Made by a program: the position numbers and the translations under genes
The notes under the pieces: model-generated
Database searches by the model: none
Told to the model about the DNA's origin: nothing
The model's input: only the letters and a program-made list of their open reading frames with translations
Shown: positions 1 through 12,911 of the stretch, in pieces
Numbering within the stretch: the first letter of the stretch is position 1
How the letters are laid out: every line of letters starts with the position of its first letter
DNA from: Chloroflexota bacterium
GTDB lineage: Bacteria > Chloroflexota > UBA6077 > CF-72
Direction of reading: 5' to 3'
Length of the DNA stretch: 64,000 nucleotides
Assembly (NCBI GenBank): GCA_016191465.1
Contig: JACPOP010000001.1
Coordinates: 1-64,000 of the forward strand

Positions 1-86
1 CCCTCGCCCCCCGCCGCCTCGTCTACGCATCCCTCCGAACTCCTGCACCGGCGCTCCTTCCTCCCTACTCTTCGCTCGCCCAACCC

Positions 87-1283
87 GTGAGCCGCGGCGC
101 TCACGCCCGCGCGCGATGTCTGTCGCGCCTACACTCGCCCTTCGTGCGTGTGCTTCGTGGCCTACTTCCGGCTCGCTGGATCTGGCGGGATGCCCTCCTG
201 CCGTTCGTCGCAAGCCGCCTCGGGCTGTTCTACGTCGCGTGGCTGTCCGACGCCCTGCTGCAACCGGCCGGGCCCGAGCGCACCTCGCCGAACAACTGGC
301 TGGTGAACGTGCTGGCGCGCTCCGATAGCCTGTGGTACCTGTCCATCACCCAGGCCGGGTACGGTGGGTTTGCAGAGCGGGGCTACACCAACTATGCCTT
401 TTCCCCGGTGTTGCCACTGGTCATGAAGTTCGGCGGGTTCTTTCTCCGACGCGACGACGCGGACACGCTGCTGCGGGTAGGGATCCTTGCCGCGAACGCG
501 GCCGGCCTGATCGCGCTCGGTCTGCTGGTGGCCCTCGCGCGGCGCGAGCTGGGAGCGGAGCGGGCGGCGGTCGTCGGGTGGGCGTTCGCCGTGTTTCCCA
601 CCGCCTTCTTCCTCTCCGCGGCCTACAGCGAGTCCTTCTTTCTGGCGCCTGCCGTCGGTGCGCTGCTCGCGGCGCGCTCCGGCCGCTGGGGAGTGGCCGG
701 GCTCCTTGGGGCGGCAGCAACCCTGGCGCGTCCGGTGGGCGTGGTGATGGCGGCGCCCCTGGCGCTGGAGTGGTGGACGCAGTGGCGAGCCGGCCGAGCG
801 CGGGGCGCTGAGAGCCTCTGGGTGCTCCTGCTGCCGGCCGTTTACCTGGCCTGGGATGGATACCTCGGGTGGATTTCCGGCGATCCGCTTACCGCGCTAA
901 CGGCGCAGGCCGCGTGGAATCGGCGCCTCACCTGGCCCTGGGAAACGCTCAGCGACCTCCTCACCCGCACCACCGCCCCGCATGGTTATGGCAATTCCAG
1001 CATGGATGTTGCGTTTGCGCTGGCGTTTGGCCTGCTCGTCATCGTCAGTTGGTGGAAGCTCCCTCGGACGCTTGCGCTGGGAGCGACAGCGCTCTACCTG
1101 CCCGTGCTGAGCACCGGCAGCTTGCAATCCACCACCCGATTCTGCCTGGCCGTATTCCCGGTGTTCCTTCTGGCGGGCGTCTGGGGAGAGCGGCACCCGG
1201 CCGTGCGCGCCTATCTGGTGGCGAGCCCCATCCTGGCGGGGCTGCTGATGGCGTTCTTCGCCACGGGCTACTGGGTGGCCTGA
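87..1283 (+). CDS. multi-pass membrane mannosyl/glycosyltransferase-like protein (PIG-V/ArnT-like)
   Basis: 398 aa ORF with many hydrophobic helices, GTG start; motif pattern like integral membrane mannosyltransferases (FPTAFFLSAAYSESFFL). Confidence 0.7.
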   Translation: MSRGAHARARCLSRLHSPFVRVLRGLLPARWIWRDALLPFVASRLGLFYVAWLSDALLQPAGPERTSPNNWLVNVLARSDSLWYLSITQAGYGGFAERGYTNYAFSPVLPLVMKFGGFFLRRDDADTLLRVGILAANAAGLIALGLLVALARRELGAERAAVVGWAFAVFPTAFFLSAAYSESFFLAPAVGALLAARSGRWGVAGLLGAAATLARPVGVVMAAPLALEWWTQWRAGRARGAESLWVLLLPAVYLAWDGYLGWISGDPLTALTAQAAWNRRLTWPWETLSDLLTRTTAPHGYGNSSMDVAFALAFGLLVIVSWWKLPRTLALGATALYLPVLSTGSLQSTTRFCLAVFPVFLLAGVWGERHPAVRAYLVASPILAGLLMAFFATGYWVA

Positions 1284-1329
1284 GGCCGAGCGCTACGCTA
1301 CAATGCGTACTTAGTCTTCGCCGCGCAGC

Positions 1330-1406
1330 GGGCCAGTAGCTCAGTCGGCTAGAGCGCAGTCCTGATAAGACTGAGGTCCCTGGTTCGATTCCAGGCTGGC
1401 CCACCA
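1330..1406 (+). tRNA. tRNA-Ile (GAT), CCA encoded
   Basis: Acceptor GGGCCAG/CTGGCCC, anticodon loop CTGATAA, T-arm TGGTTCGATTCCA, 3' ACCA. Confidence 0.96.
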
Positions 1407-1437
1407 GATCCCTGCACTGTGCGGCACCGGGTACCGC

Positions 1438-1510
<73 letters not shown>

Positions 1511-1683
1511 CCCGCGCCAGGGCCGTGCAGTGGGCCAGAAAATGGGTTGCAGGGCCCAGAGAGCATTCGCTACTATTCACTTCCGCGGCGCCTGAAGCGC
1601 CGCACAGAGACGGAGTCAGAACCATCCCCACGATCGGCCGGACGCCCAGCGCGTAGCATTTCGCGACTGCCCAATCGTGCCTG

Positions 1684-1709
1684 GATGGCCCGACGGAAGT
1701 CGGGCCATC
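1684..1709 (+). terminator. terminator-like hairpin between tRNA-Ala and 23S
   Basis: GATGGCCCGAC-GGAA-GTCGGGCCATC, perfect 11-bp stem with 4-nt loop, followed by GTGTTGTC. Confidence 0.55.
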
Positions 1710-1725
1710 GTGTTGTCAAGAGAAT

Positions 1726-1785
1726 CTGATCTCGGCGCTGGTGGGTGAACCCCAGCAACGCCGAGATCAGGTCCGTCCGGACCTG
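1726..1785. repeat. tandem stem-loops in the tRNA-23S spacer
   Basis: CTGATCTCGGCG (1726-1737)/CGCCGAGATCAG (1759-1770) perfect 12-bp stem, then CAGGTCCG-TC-CGGACCTG (1768-1785). Confidence 0.7.
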
Positions 1786-1949
1786 AGAACCGCACCTCGA
1801 CAAAGCAAGAGTAGTTGAACGAGTAAGGCATCAAACGATCGATCCCGCAATGGATCGGCCGCTCGCCAGCGTGGGCATTGCCCTCCGCTGCGTAGGTCGG
1901 CTGTTGTTGGACGACGAACGAACGAACGAATGAATGTAAGAAGGAACAT

Positions 1950-1984
1950 GATCCTGCCGGGCTTGGAAGGTCGAGCGATCGAGT

Positions 1985-1992
<8 letters not shown>
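1950..1992 (+). other. 5' strand of 23S precursor processing stem (pairs with about 5641-5682)
   Basis: GATCCTGCCGGGCTTGGAAGGTCGAGCGATCGAGTGACCGAGC is near-complementary to GCTCGGTTCTCGATCGCTCAACCCTTCAGGCCCGGCAGGATC. Confidence 0.85.
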
Positions 1993-5640
<3,648 letters not shown>

Positions 5641-5652
<12 letters not shown>

Positions 5653-5682
5653 ATCGCTCAACCCTTCAGGCCCGGCAGGATC
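5641..5682 (+). other. 3' strand of 23S precursor processing stem
   Basis: Complementary to 1950-1992. Confidence 0.85.
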
Positions 5683-5720
5683 ACGTTTCTTCTTCTTCTC
5701 CGCCGTACTCGTTCAGCCCG

Positions 5721-5739
5721 CGAGGTGCGACGCACCTCG
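5721..5739. repeat. hairpin in the 23S-5S spacer
   Basis: CGAGGTGCG-A-CGCACCTCG perfect inverted repeat. Confidence 0.7.
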
Positions 5740-5755
5740 TCAGCCCACCGAATGA

Positions 5756-5872
5756 TCCTGGTGGCAAGAGCGGAGTGGTCCCACCCGTTCCCATTCCGAA
5801 CACGGTCGTGAAACGCTCCAGCGCCGACGATACTCCGGCATTGCGCCGCGGGAAAATAGGCCGGTGCCAGGA
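5756..5872 (+). rRNA. 5S rRNA
   Basis: CCTGGTGGC...GAGTGGTCCCACCCGTTCCCATTCCGAACACGG...GGTGCCAGG. Confidence 0.93.
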
Positions 5873-5956
5873 TCATTCGGTGGGCTGACGAGCCCGCCCT
5901 CGCGTGGTGCTCCTCTTGATCGGCGAATAGCGGTATACTGAAGCAACCCAACACAC

Positions 5957-6031
5957 CGCGGGGTGGAGCAGTGGCAGCTCGTCGGGCTCATAACCCGAAG
6001 GTCAGTGGTTCGAATCCACTCCCCGCTACCA
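5957..6031 (+). tRNA. initiator tRNA-fMet (CAT), CCA encoded
   Basis: CGCGGGG/CCCCGCT with unpaired first position, three G-C pairs in anticodon stem (GGGCTCATAACCC), ACCA 3' end. Confidence 0.93.
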
Positions 6032-6033
6032 AT

Positions 6034-6081
6034 GAACACACAGAAGGGGGGGCCCCTGGGGCCGCCCCTTCTGTGTGTTCG
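6034..6081 (+). terminator. terminator-like hairpin after tRNA-fMet
   Basis: GAACACACAGAAGGGGGGG / CCGCCCCTTCTGTGTGTTC long inverted repeat. Confidence 0.6.
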
Positions 6082-6172
6082 AGTTGTCAGTTACCAGTTG
6101 TCAGTTCTCAGTTTGAGCACTGGCGCGCTGGCTGGGCGACCGCGATACTGACAACTGATCACTGACAACTCG
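6080..6172. repeat. inverted repeat built from TTGTCAGT units
   Basis: CGAGTTGTCAGTTACCAGTTGTCAG (6080-6104) versus CTGACAACTGATCACTGACAACTCG (6148-6172), 23/25 complementary. Confidence 0.7.
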
Positions 6173-6175
6173 TCC

Positions 6176-6249
6176 CCCGCCATCGTCTAGAGGCCCAGGA
6201 CGCCGCCCTTTCAAGGCGGAGACCACCGGTTCGAATCCGGTTGGCGGGA
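6176..6249 (+). tRNA. tRNA-Glu (TTC)
   Basis: CCCGCCA/TGGCGGG acceptor, anticodon loop CTTTCAA, T-arm CCGGTTCGAATCCGG. Confidence 0.93.
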
Positions 6250-6314
6250 CCCCCATCACACGCGCGCCCGCGGGCAGGCCGCCACGCGAGTCGCAGACGC
6301 GTTGCCGCGCTGGG

Positions 6315-7088
6315 TCACGTCAAGCGCCAGCGGCTGCCCTCTCGTTCCACGCGGTTCTCATCGCGCAGCTTGTCGAGGTGCGCTCGTACGTTGCGCGCCG
6401 CCATCCCGAGCAGCTCCCGCGGGGTCTCCGTGTAGAGCTGCTGCACAAGTACCTCCACGTCGGCTGACCCGGCGGCTAGTGCCGCAAGGATCTGGCCCTC
6501 CCGTCCCATGCGATGGCGCCAGTATTCCTCCACCTTCGCCAGCCCGTCCGATTGCGACGGCCCGTGGCCGGGGTACAGGTGCGTGGCGCCCATGCCGCGC
6601 AGCCGATCGAGGGACCGCATGTACTTGCCCAGCCCGCCCGGGGCGTCGTCGACGATCACCGTGCCGGCGCCGGCGATGAGATCGCCCGTGAACAGTGCCT
6701 GGGTGCCCGCATCCCAGTAGCACAGGCTGTCGTCGGTGTGGCCGGGCGTTTCGAGCGCCTCAAGATGGTATCGGCCAAGCTCCACCACGTCACCTTCTCG
6801 TAGCGTCCGCTGCACGCCCGGGAGGAGCCGGTGGCCAAGAACCACTCCGCCAGTGCGACGTGCCAGCGGAAACGCCGCGGGCAGGTGGTCTGCATGGCCG
6901 TGCGTCACAAGGATCATGGTGATTCGGCCCAGGGGTGCGGCCGCGGCCGCGATGGCGTCGAGGTGCCGATCGTCGTCTGGGCCGGGGTCCACGACGGCCA
7001 CCGTGCCAGTACCGCCGTCCACCACGTACGTGTTCGTACCGGCACCCGTCATCATGCCGGGGTTTGGCGCCAGCACCCGGTGGATCAT
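6315..7088 (-). CDS. MBL-fold metallo-hydrolase
   Basis: THGHADHLP, GHTDDS, YPGHGP motifs. Confidence 0.9.
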   Translation of the reverse strand: MIHRVLAPNPGMMTGAGTNTYVVDGGTGTVAVVDPGPDDDRHLDAIAAAAAPLGRITMILVTHGHADHLPAAFPLARRTGGVVLGHRLLPGVQRTLREGDVVELGRYHLEALETPGHTDDSLCYWDAGTQALFTGDLIAGAGTVIVDDAPGGLGKYMRSLDRLRGMGATHLYPGHGPSQSDGLAKVEEYWRHRMGREGQILAALAAGSADVEVLVQQLYTETPRELLGMAARNVRAHLDKLRDENRVEREGSRWRLT

Positions 7089-7103
7089 CGCAGCGCCGCC
7101 TGC

Positions 7104-7400
7104 TTACAGCAGGCCCAGCAGGATCCCGCCATCTTCCACCCGGACCGGAACAGGCCGTGCGCGGTCCCGTGCTGCCGCCGGCCAGACAGGGCGGCCCGTG
7201 CGTAAATCCCACTCCCATCCATGCCAGGGGCAGGTGATAACCGCCCCGTCGAGCTTGCCCCGCGCCAGGGGACCACCCAGGTGTGGGCAACGGTTGTCAA
7301 CGGCGAGAAACTCGCCGCCCACGTTCGCGACCACGTACGAGCGGTTCTCGGCGAGCACCGCTCGGACCTGGCCGACGGGAATGTCGTTGACCTCCGCCAC
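7104..7400 (-). CDS. Rieske (2Fe-2S) protein
   Basis: CPHLGGPLARGKLDGAVITCPWHGWEWDLRTG; start uncertain (GTG at 7400 proposed). Confidence 0.85.
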   Translation of the reverse strand: MAEVNDIPVGQVRAVLAENRSYVVANVGGEFLAVDNRCPHLGGPLARGKLDGAVITCPWHGWEWDLRTGRPVWPAAARDRARPVPVRVEDGGILLGLL

Positions 7401-7431
7401 CCGGACGTAGCGCGGGCCCGTATGGGGTGCG

Positions 7432-8445
7432 TCAGGGATAGCCCGCCTCGCCCGCGGCGACCAGCGTCGCTTCCACGTTCGCCTGGCTCTTGTCCGGGTC
7501 ACCGGTTGCGTCGAGCTCCTCGATGTAGCGGGTCGCAGCCACCGCGGCGGTGGTCGCGTCACCGACCGCATTGGCGATCTGGCGTACGTACTGGCTGCGC
7601 ACGTCACCCGCCACGAACACACCGGGCAGCGAGTCCAGCGCCATCCTGTCATCCGTCACGATGAAGCCCTGCTCGTCCGTCTTCGCCCCGGGTAGGATCC
7701 CACTGTTCGGAGTAAACCCGACGTAAATGAACACGCCGCCCACGGGGATCTCGCGCGTGGCGCCAGACTGCAGGTCCTTGACCCTCATGCCAGTGACCTG
7801 CTGCTCGCCCAGGATCTCCTCCACGGCGCTGTGCCAGATCGGCTGGATCTTGGGGTTGCTCAGCGCACGTTCGGCAATGAGCTTCTGGGCGCGCCACTCG
7901 CCGCGGCGATGGAGCACGTACACCTTCTCGGCATAGCGGGTCAGGAAGGTGGCCTCCTCCACGGCGCTATCGCCCCCGCCGACGACGGCGAGGACCTTTC
8001 CCTTGAAGAACGCGCCATCGCAGATGGCGCAGTAGCTCACCCCGCGGCCGGCAAACTCCACCTCACCAGGGACACCCAACTTCTTCGGCAAACCGCCAGA
8101 GGCCACGATGACCGTCTTGCCGACGTATTCAGTTCCATCGTCCGTGCGTACGACTCTGCGGTTACCCCGGGCCTCAATCGATGCCACCTCGCCCCACGCG
8201 ATTTCGGCGTCGAAGTCCTTGATCTGATCTTCCTGGGCCTTCGCGAGGTCAGCACCCGTGATGGAGCGAAAACCGGGGTAGTCCTCAATGAGCTCCGTGT
8301 TGAGCAGTTGGCCGCCTCCCGCCCCCATACGGTCGAGCAAGATGGTCTTGAGCCGGGCGCGGCCCGCGTACAACGCCGCGGCCATGCCCGCCGGGCCAGC
8401 CCCCACGATCACTACGTCGTATTCATTCGATTGCGGGGCAGCCAT
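7432..8445 (-). CDS. trxB: thioredoxin-disulfide reductase
   Basis: GAGPAGMAAALYAGRA, CAICDG redox motif, GGGDSAVEEA. Confidence 0.93.
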   Translation of the reverse strand: MAAPQSNEYDVVIVGAGPAGMAAALYAGRARLKTILLDRMGAGGGQLLNTELIEDYPGFRSITGADLAKAQEDQIKDFDAEIAWGEVASIEARGNRRVVRTDDGTEYVGKTVIVASGGLPKKLGVPGEVEFAGRGVSYCAICDGAFFKGKVLAVVGGGDSAVEEATFLTRYAEKVYVLHRRGEWRAQKLIAERALSNPKIQPIWHSAVEEILGEQQVTGMRVKDLQSGATREIPVGGVFIYVGFTPNSGILPGAKTDEQGFIVTDDRMALDSLPGVFVAGDVRSQYVRQIANAVGDATTAAVAATRYIEELDATGDPDKSQANVEATLVAAGEAGYP

Positions 8446-8831
8446 GGCCTGAAAGAAGCCTCCAGAGTGTCCGACGCGCCGCGTACGCGCCGGTGTGATT
8501 ATCGTCATTGGCTCGACCCGCCGCCGGGGAACCGAGTCGATCCGAACGCGCCAGGCCAGTCCAGTATGCCACGGCTGGTTTCAGCTCTTGGCAGGCCGCT
8601 CCGTCGGACGGGCGGCGCAGTCCCGACCCGTTCCCTGCGTGTAACAGGGAGATCGCGCCCGCCATTCCGCAGCGTGGCGTCCGCGCGGTCGGCGATTATG
8701 GTAGTGCCAGGTGCAGCGCACGAGTGCGCGTTCGCTGGCCGAACGAGCGGCGACAACGTTCGGACTCACCTACGAGGGGTCCGCAGTGACAGCCAGTTGC
8801 GGAGTTACCCGCCCCCTGCCACACTGGCAGC

Positions 8832-9605
8832 GTGGCGATACCGGTTCCCGAAGCCAGCACGCGCGACGAAGCGCCGGTCATCCGGTTCGTCGACGTCCAC
8901 AAGCGCTTTGGGCGTCTGCACGTGCTGCGGGGCATCAACCTCGACGTGCGCGACGGCGAGAAGATCGTGATCGCCGGCCCCAGTGGCTCCGGCAAGAGCA
9001 CCCTGATTCGCTGCATCAATAAGCTGGAGCCCATCGACAGCGGCGAGCTACTGGTGGAGGGGCAGCGGGTGGACAACCCGAAGCTGAACGTCAACCACCT
9101 CCGCCGCGACATCGGCATGGTCTTCCAGCAGTTCAACCTGTTCCCGCACCTGACGGTCCTTCAGAACCTGACGCTGGCGCCGATGAAGGTGAAGGGGGTC
9201 TCCCGGACGGACGCCGAGGCGCTTGGCCGCCAACTGCTCGATCGAGTGGGAATCCCCGAGAAGGCCGACGTGTATCCGATGATGCTTTCAGGCGGTCAGC
9301 AGCAGCGGGTAGCCATCGCCCGGGCGCTGTGCATGCAACCGCGGATCATGCTGTTCGACGAGCCCACGTCTGCCCTGGACCCGGAGATGATCCGCGAGGT
9401 GCTGGACGTCATGCGCGGCCTCGCCAGCGACGGCATGACCATGCTGGTGGTCACGCACGAAATGGGCTTTGCGCGTGAGGTCGCAGACCGGGTGGTGTTC
9501 ATGGCCGAGGGCCAGATCGTGGAGCAGAATAGCGCCCGCGAATTCTTCGAGAACCCCCGCGAAGAGCGCACCCGCGAGTTCCTCAGTCGCATCATCCGCC
9601 ACTAA
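8832..9605 (+). CDS. polar amino acid ABC transporter ATP-binding protein (GlnQ-like)
   Basis: GPSGSGKST Walker [16 protein letters not shown] signature, [13 protein letters not shown]. Confidence 0.93.
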   Translation: MAIPVPEASTRDEAPVIRFVDVHKRFGRLHVLRGINLDVRDGEKIVIAGPSGSGKSTLIRCINKLEPIDSGELLVEGQRVDNPKLNVNHLRRDIGMVFQQFNLFPHLTVLQNLTLAPMKVKGVSRTDAEALGRQLLDRVGIPEKADVYPMMLSGGQQQRVAIARALCMQPRIMLFDEPTSALDPEMIREVLDVMRGLASDGMTMLVVTHEMGFAREVADRVVFMAEGQIVEQNSAREFFENPREERTREFLSRIIRH

Positions 9606-9789
9606 GGCTTCGGCGCGCCGCCCTGCAAGCCCCGCCAGCGAAACCTGGGACGACGGCTCCAAAGCGGAAGCAGCGGAAGCATCTGCGCCTCACAAGCACT
9701 GAGCCCGGATCCTCTCAGAAGGCAGGCACGTCGAGGGACGTTTGCATGGATCGGCCATTCCTACGGTGGGTACACTGCCCAGCCGTCCC

Positions 9790-10941
9790 ATGAGCCCCCT
9801 CCGTGCGCTGTTTCTCGTCCCGTGGCCTGAAGCCGCGGCGAGTACCCGGCTTCGGGCGCAGCAGTACTTCCCGTACCTGCGGGCTCATGGCGTGGAGCCG
9901 GTCCTGCGTCCATTCATGTCGGCCGACCTGTACGGGCGGGTGTACGAGTCCGGGCACCTGCCGTGGAAGGTTGCGCAGGTCGTCGAGAGCAGCGTGCGCC
10001 GGCTGGCGGACCTTGTCGCGGCCTCGCGGGCTGACGTCGTGTTCGTCCACCGCGAGGCCTTCCCGTTCGGGCTGCTGACGATCGAGCGGATTATTCGCCG
10101 CCTCGGCGTGCCCATGGTGCTGGATTTCGACGATGCGATCTACCTTCCGTCCAGCAGCGAGCCGAACGGGTTCGTGCGGCACCTCAAAAACCCGCGCAAG
10201 GTCCAGGAGCTCGTCCGCATGTCCACCGCCGTGGTGGTTGGGAACGACCACCTGCAGGAGTACGCGCGGCAATTCAATCCAGCGACAGTCGTCATTCCGA
10301 CACCCGTTGATGCTGACGTGTATCGACCCGCACCCGCGGATGAGGCGCGCGAGCGAATTACCATCGGCTGGATCGGCAGCGGCACGACCTCGCGGTACCT
10401 GGACACGCTGGCCGAGCCACTGGCGCGCATTCTTCAGCGGCACGATAGCGTAGACGTGGCGGTGGTGGGCGGAAGGTCCCTGCCGCTCGAGCGACTCCCG
10501 CGGGTCAGCTTCTACCGGTGGACGATCGAGCGCGAGCTGGCACTGTTGCAGAGCTTCAACGTGGGACTCATGCCATACCCGGACAACGAATGGGCCCGCG
10601 GGAAATGCGCATTCAAAGCGCTGCTGTACATGAGCGTGGGCATTCCCGTCGTCTGCTCGCCCGTGGGTATGGCGGAAGAGGTCGTCACGGAGGGCGTCAA
10701 CGGGTACCTTCCGAGCACGGAAGCGGACTGGTACGCGGCGCTCGAATCGCTGGTCGAAGACGCGGCGGCTCTGCGCCAGATGGGGGCTGCCGGCCGGAAC
10801 ATCCTGGCCGCGCGGTACTCGTTGGAACGGCACGCCCCGAGGCTGCTGGCGGTGCTTCAGGCTGTCACGAACGGGAAAACCGTGCCCGTCGATGAGTGGG
10901 GCCAGCGATCAGTGGCACCGCGGCCCGACGTGGCGCGCTAG
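9790..10941 (+). CDS. glycosyltransferase family 1/4
   Basis: Start MSPLRALFLVPWPEAAASTRLRAQQYFPYL; C-terminal CAFKALLYMSVGIPVVCSPVGMAEEVV. Confidence 0.85.
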   Translation: MSPLRALFLVPWPEAAASTRLRAQQYFPYLRAHGVEPVLRPFMSADLYGRVYESGHLPWKVAQVVESSVRRLADLVAASRADVVFVHREAFPFGLLTIERIIRRLGVPMVLDFDDAIYLPSSSEPNGFVRHLKNPRKVQELVRMSTAVVVGNDHLQEYARQFNPATVVIPTPVDADVYRPAPADEARERITIGWIGSGTTSRYLDTLAEPLARILQRHDSVDVAVVGGRSLPLERLPRVSFYRWTIERELALLQSFNVGLMPYPDNEWARGKCAFKALLYMSVGIPVVCSPVGMAEEVVTEGVNGYLPSTEADWYAALESLVEDAAALRQMGAAGRNILAARYSLERHAPRLLAVLQAVTNGKTVPVDEWGQRSVAPRPDVAR

Positions 10942-10952
10942 CAACGAAGCCT

Positions 10953-11966
10953 TCACGGGCGCCGAACGCGGAGCGCCGCGCGCGCGTAGCGCCCCAGCCG
11001 TGGGCCGCTGAGCAGGGCGGCAGGATCGGCCGCCACGCCCGCCGCGAGGGCCGCAACGGCCGCGAGCCGCTCACCTCGAGCGAGATGCTGCCGCGCAACT
11101 TCGCGCAGCACGTTGGCCGTGGCGGGCCGGCGGAGTCTCCGCAACGTCGGCGGGAACGCGGGATCAGAGAACTGTTTGTCGAGGATGCGTTGCAGCGTTC
11201 TACGTTGACGTGCCGGTGGCGTGCAGGCCATCAGGCTACGCTCGTGTTCGGAGCAGCAGTAGAGCGGCTCGTGCAGGTAGCGAATCTCGAACGAACGAGC
11301 CAGCCGCAGGAAGAAGTCGTAGTCTTCGCCGGTCTCCAGCGCTTCGTCGTACGGTCCCACCGCCGCGAAGCACGTTCGTCGGATCATCGCCGTCGCGGCA
11401 AAGATGAAGTTGCCCAGCAGCAGGCGCTCGTAGGCATGTGCAACGCCCGGCGGGACCTCATAGGCGAGCCGCTCACTGATATTTGAGCGCACCAGGGCGT
11501 TTGTGAACACCATGCCCACTTCGGGTGGCAGAGTTGCGAAGAACTTCACCTGGCGCTCCACGCGGTTGGGCGCCAGGGTATCGTCGGCGTCCAAATAGCA
11601 TACGAACGCTCCCGAGCTTCCCGAGACCCCCGCGTTGCGGGCGGACGCCACGCCCGCGTGCTCGATTTGAATCAACCTGACCCACCCCAGGAATGGCTCG
11701 ACGGCTTCGCGCGTGCCGTCAGTCGAGCCATCGTCGACCACGATGATCTCCAGGTGTGGGTATGTCTGCGCCACGGCGCTCGCGATCGCCGCCGGCAGTG
11801 TGGATGCGGCGTTGTACGTGGCAATGACGAGTGAGACGCGGGGTAAGCGCACTTCCGGCAGGGGACCGTGCGGTTCGCGCGACATCCCCGCTGTCACCGA
11901 AAGCCACTCCGTGCGCGCAACTTCCGAGCTGCCCGCGGAATCCTCAGAAGCAGGCTGGGGTCCCAC
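10953..11966 (-). CDS. glycosyltransferase family 2
   Basis: VSLVIATYNAASTLPAAIASAVAQTYPHLEIIVVDDGSTDGT. Confidence 0.9.
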   Translation of the reverse strand: MGPQPASEDSAGSSEVARTEWLSVTAGMSREPHGPLPEVRLPRVSLVIATYNAASTLPAAIASAVAQTYPHLEIIVVDDGSTDGTREAVEPFLGWVRLIQIEHAGVASARNAGVSGSSGAFVCYLDADDTLAPNRVERQVKFFATLPPEVGMVFTNALVRSNISERLAYEVPPGVAHAYERLLLGNFIFAATAMIRRTCFAAVGPYDEALETGEDYDFFLRLARSFEIRYLHEPLYCCSEHERSLMACTPPARQRRTLQRILDKQFSDPAFPPTLRRLRRPATANVLREVARQHLARGERLAAVAALAAGVAADPAALLSGPRLGRYARAALRVRRP

Positions 11967-12781
11967 CGCACCGCTCGCAGGTACGCCCCTAGCGCTGTCC
12001 GTGCATCGCCCTCACTCAACAGAGTAGCCTCGGCCAGCGCGTAATAGACACGCGCGTGGGCGGCGGCTCGGACGCGATTCGCTTCCGGCGTCGCATGACC
12101 GCTTCGGTAGAACCGCTCAATGACACGCCGGAACTCGTGCAGGAAGGCGGTGGCCTGTCGGCGCGTCTTGGTTCCCGGGTGATCCCGAATCACGGCCAGC
12201 GGCTCTCCCCCGACGCGTACCCCGGGCGCGACGGCCAGGACGCGCAGCCAGAGGTCGTAATCCATGGCCAGGTGCAGCGACTCGTCGAGCAGGCCGACGC
12301 GGTCCAGAATGCTTCGTCGCACGAAGGCAGAGGGCTGTGGGATTCCATTCGCGTCTCGCAGCAGGCTCGCCAGGGTCGGCGGCCCGGCGGGGCACGGGGC
12401 CGATTCGCCGGACCGCTCGTCCAGCATGATGCAATCGCCGTACACCAGCCCAACCGCGGCATCGCGGTCGAAAATCTGGGCCACACGCCGTAGGGTGCCG
12501 GGCAGATACATGTCATCCGAGTTCAGCCATGCCACGACCTCGCCCGTGGCACGCCGCCATCCCTTGTTGATCGCGTGCGACTGGCCACGGTCGGGCTCGC
12601 TGACCCAGTACGCCAGCCGCTCGGCGTAGCGGCGGATCACGTCAGCGCTGTTGTCCGAGGAGCCCCCGTCCACCACCATGTACTGGATCGCTGGATACGC
12701 TTGTTCCAGGACCGACTGAATCGTCGCTTCAAGGTAAGCGCCCTGGTTGAAACTCGGCGTCACGATGCTGAACGTGATCAC
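11894..12781 (-). CDS. glycosyltransferase family 2
   Basis: FSIVTPSFNQGAYLEATIQSVLEQAYPAIQYMVVDGGSSDNS. Confidence 0.9.
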   Translation of the reverse strand: MITFSIVTPSFNQGAYLEATIQSVLEQAYPAIQYMVVDGGSSDNSADVIRRYAERLAYWVSEPDRGQSHAINKGWRRATGEVVAWLNSDDMYLPGTLRRVAQIFDRDAAVGLVYGDCIMLDERSGESAPCPAGPPTLASLLRDANGIPQPSAFVRRSILDRVGLLDESLHLAMDYDLWLRVLAVAPGVRVGGEPLAVIRDHPGTKTRRQATAFLHEFRRVIERFYRSGHATPEANRVRAAAHARVYYALAEATLLSEGDARTALGAYLRAVRWDPSLLLRIPRAARKLRARSGFR

Positions 12782-12911
12782 GCGCGCATCGCTTTCAGAC
12801 CTTCAGAGCCTCCGTCAGGCACTTTTCTCCTGGTACAGCATTCGGCGAGCAACGTAGTGTAGTGTCCGTGCGTGCGCACTCAAGGCGGGTCCACTCGTCC
12901 CCGGAGGCCAG

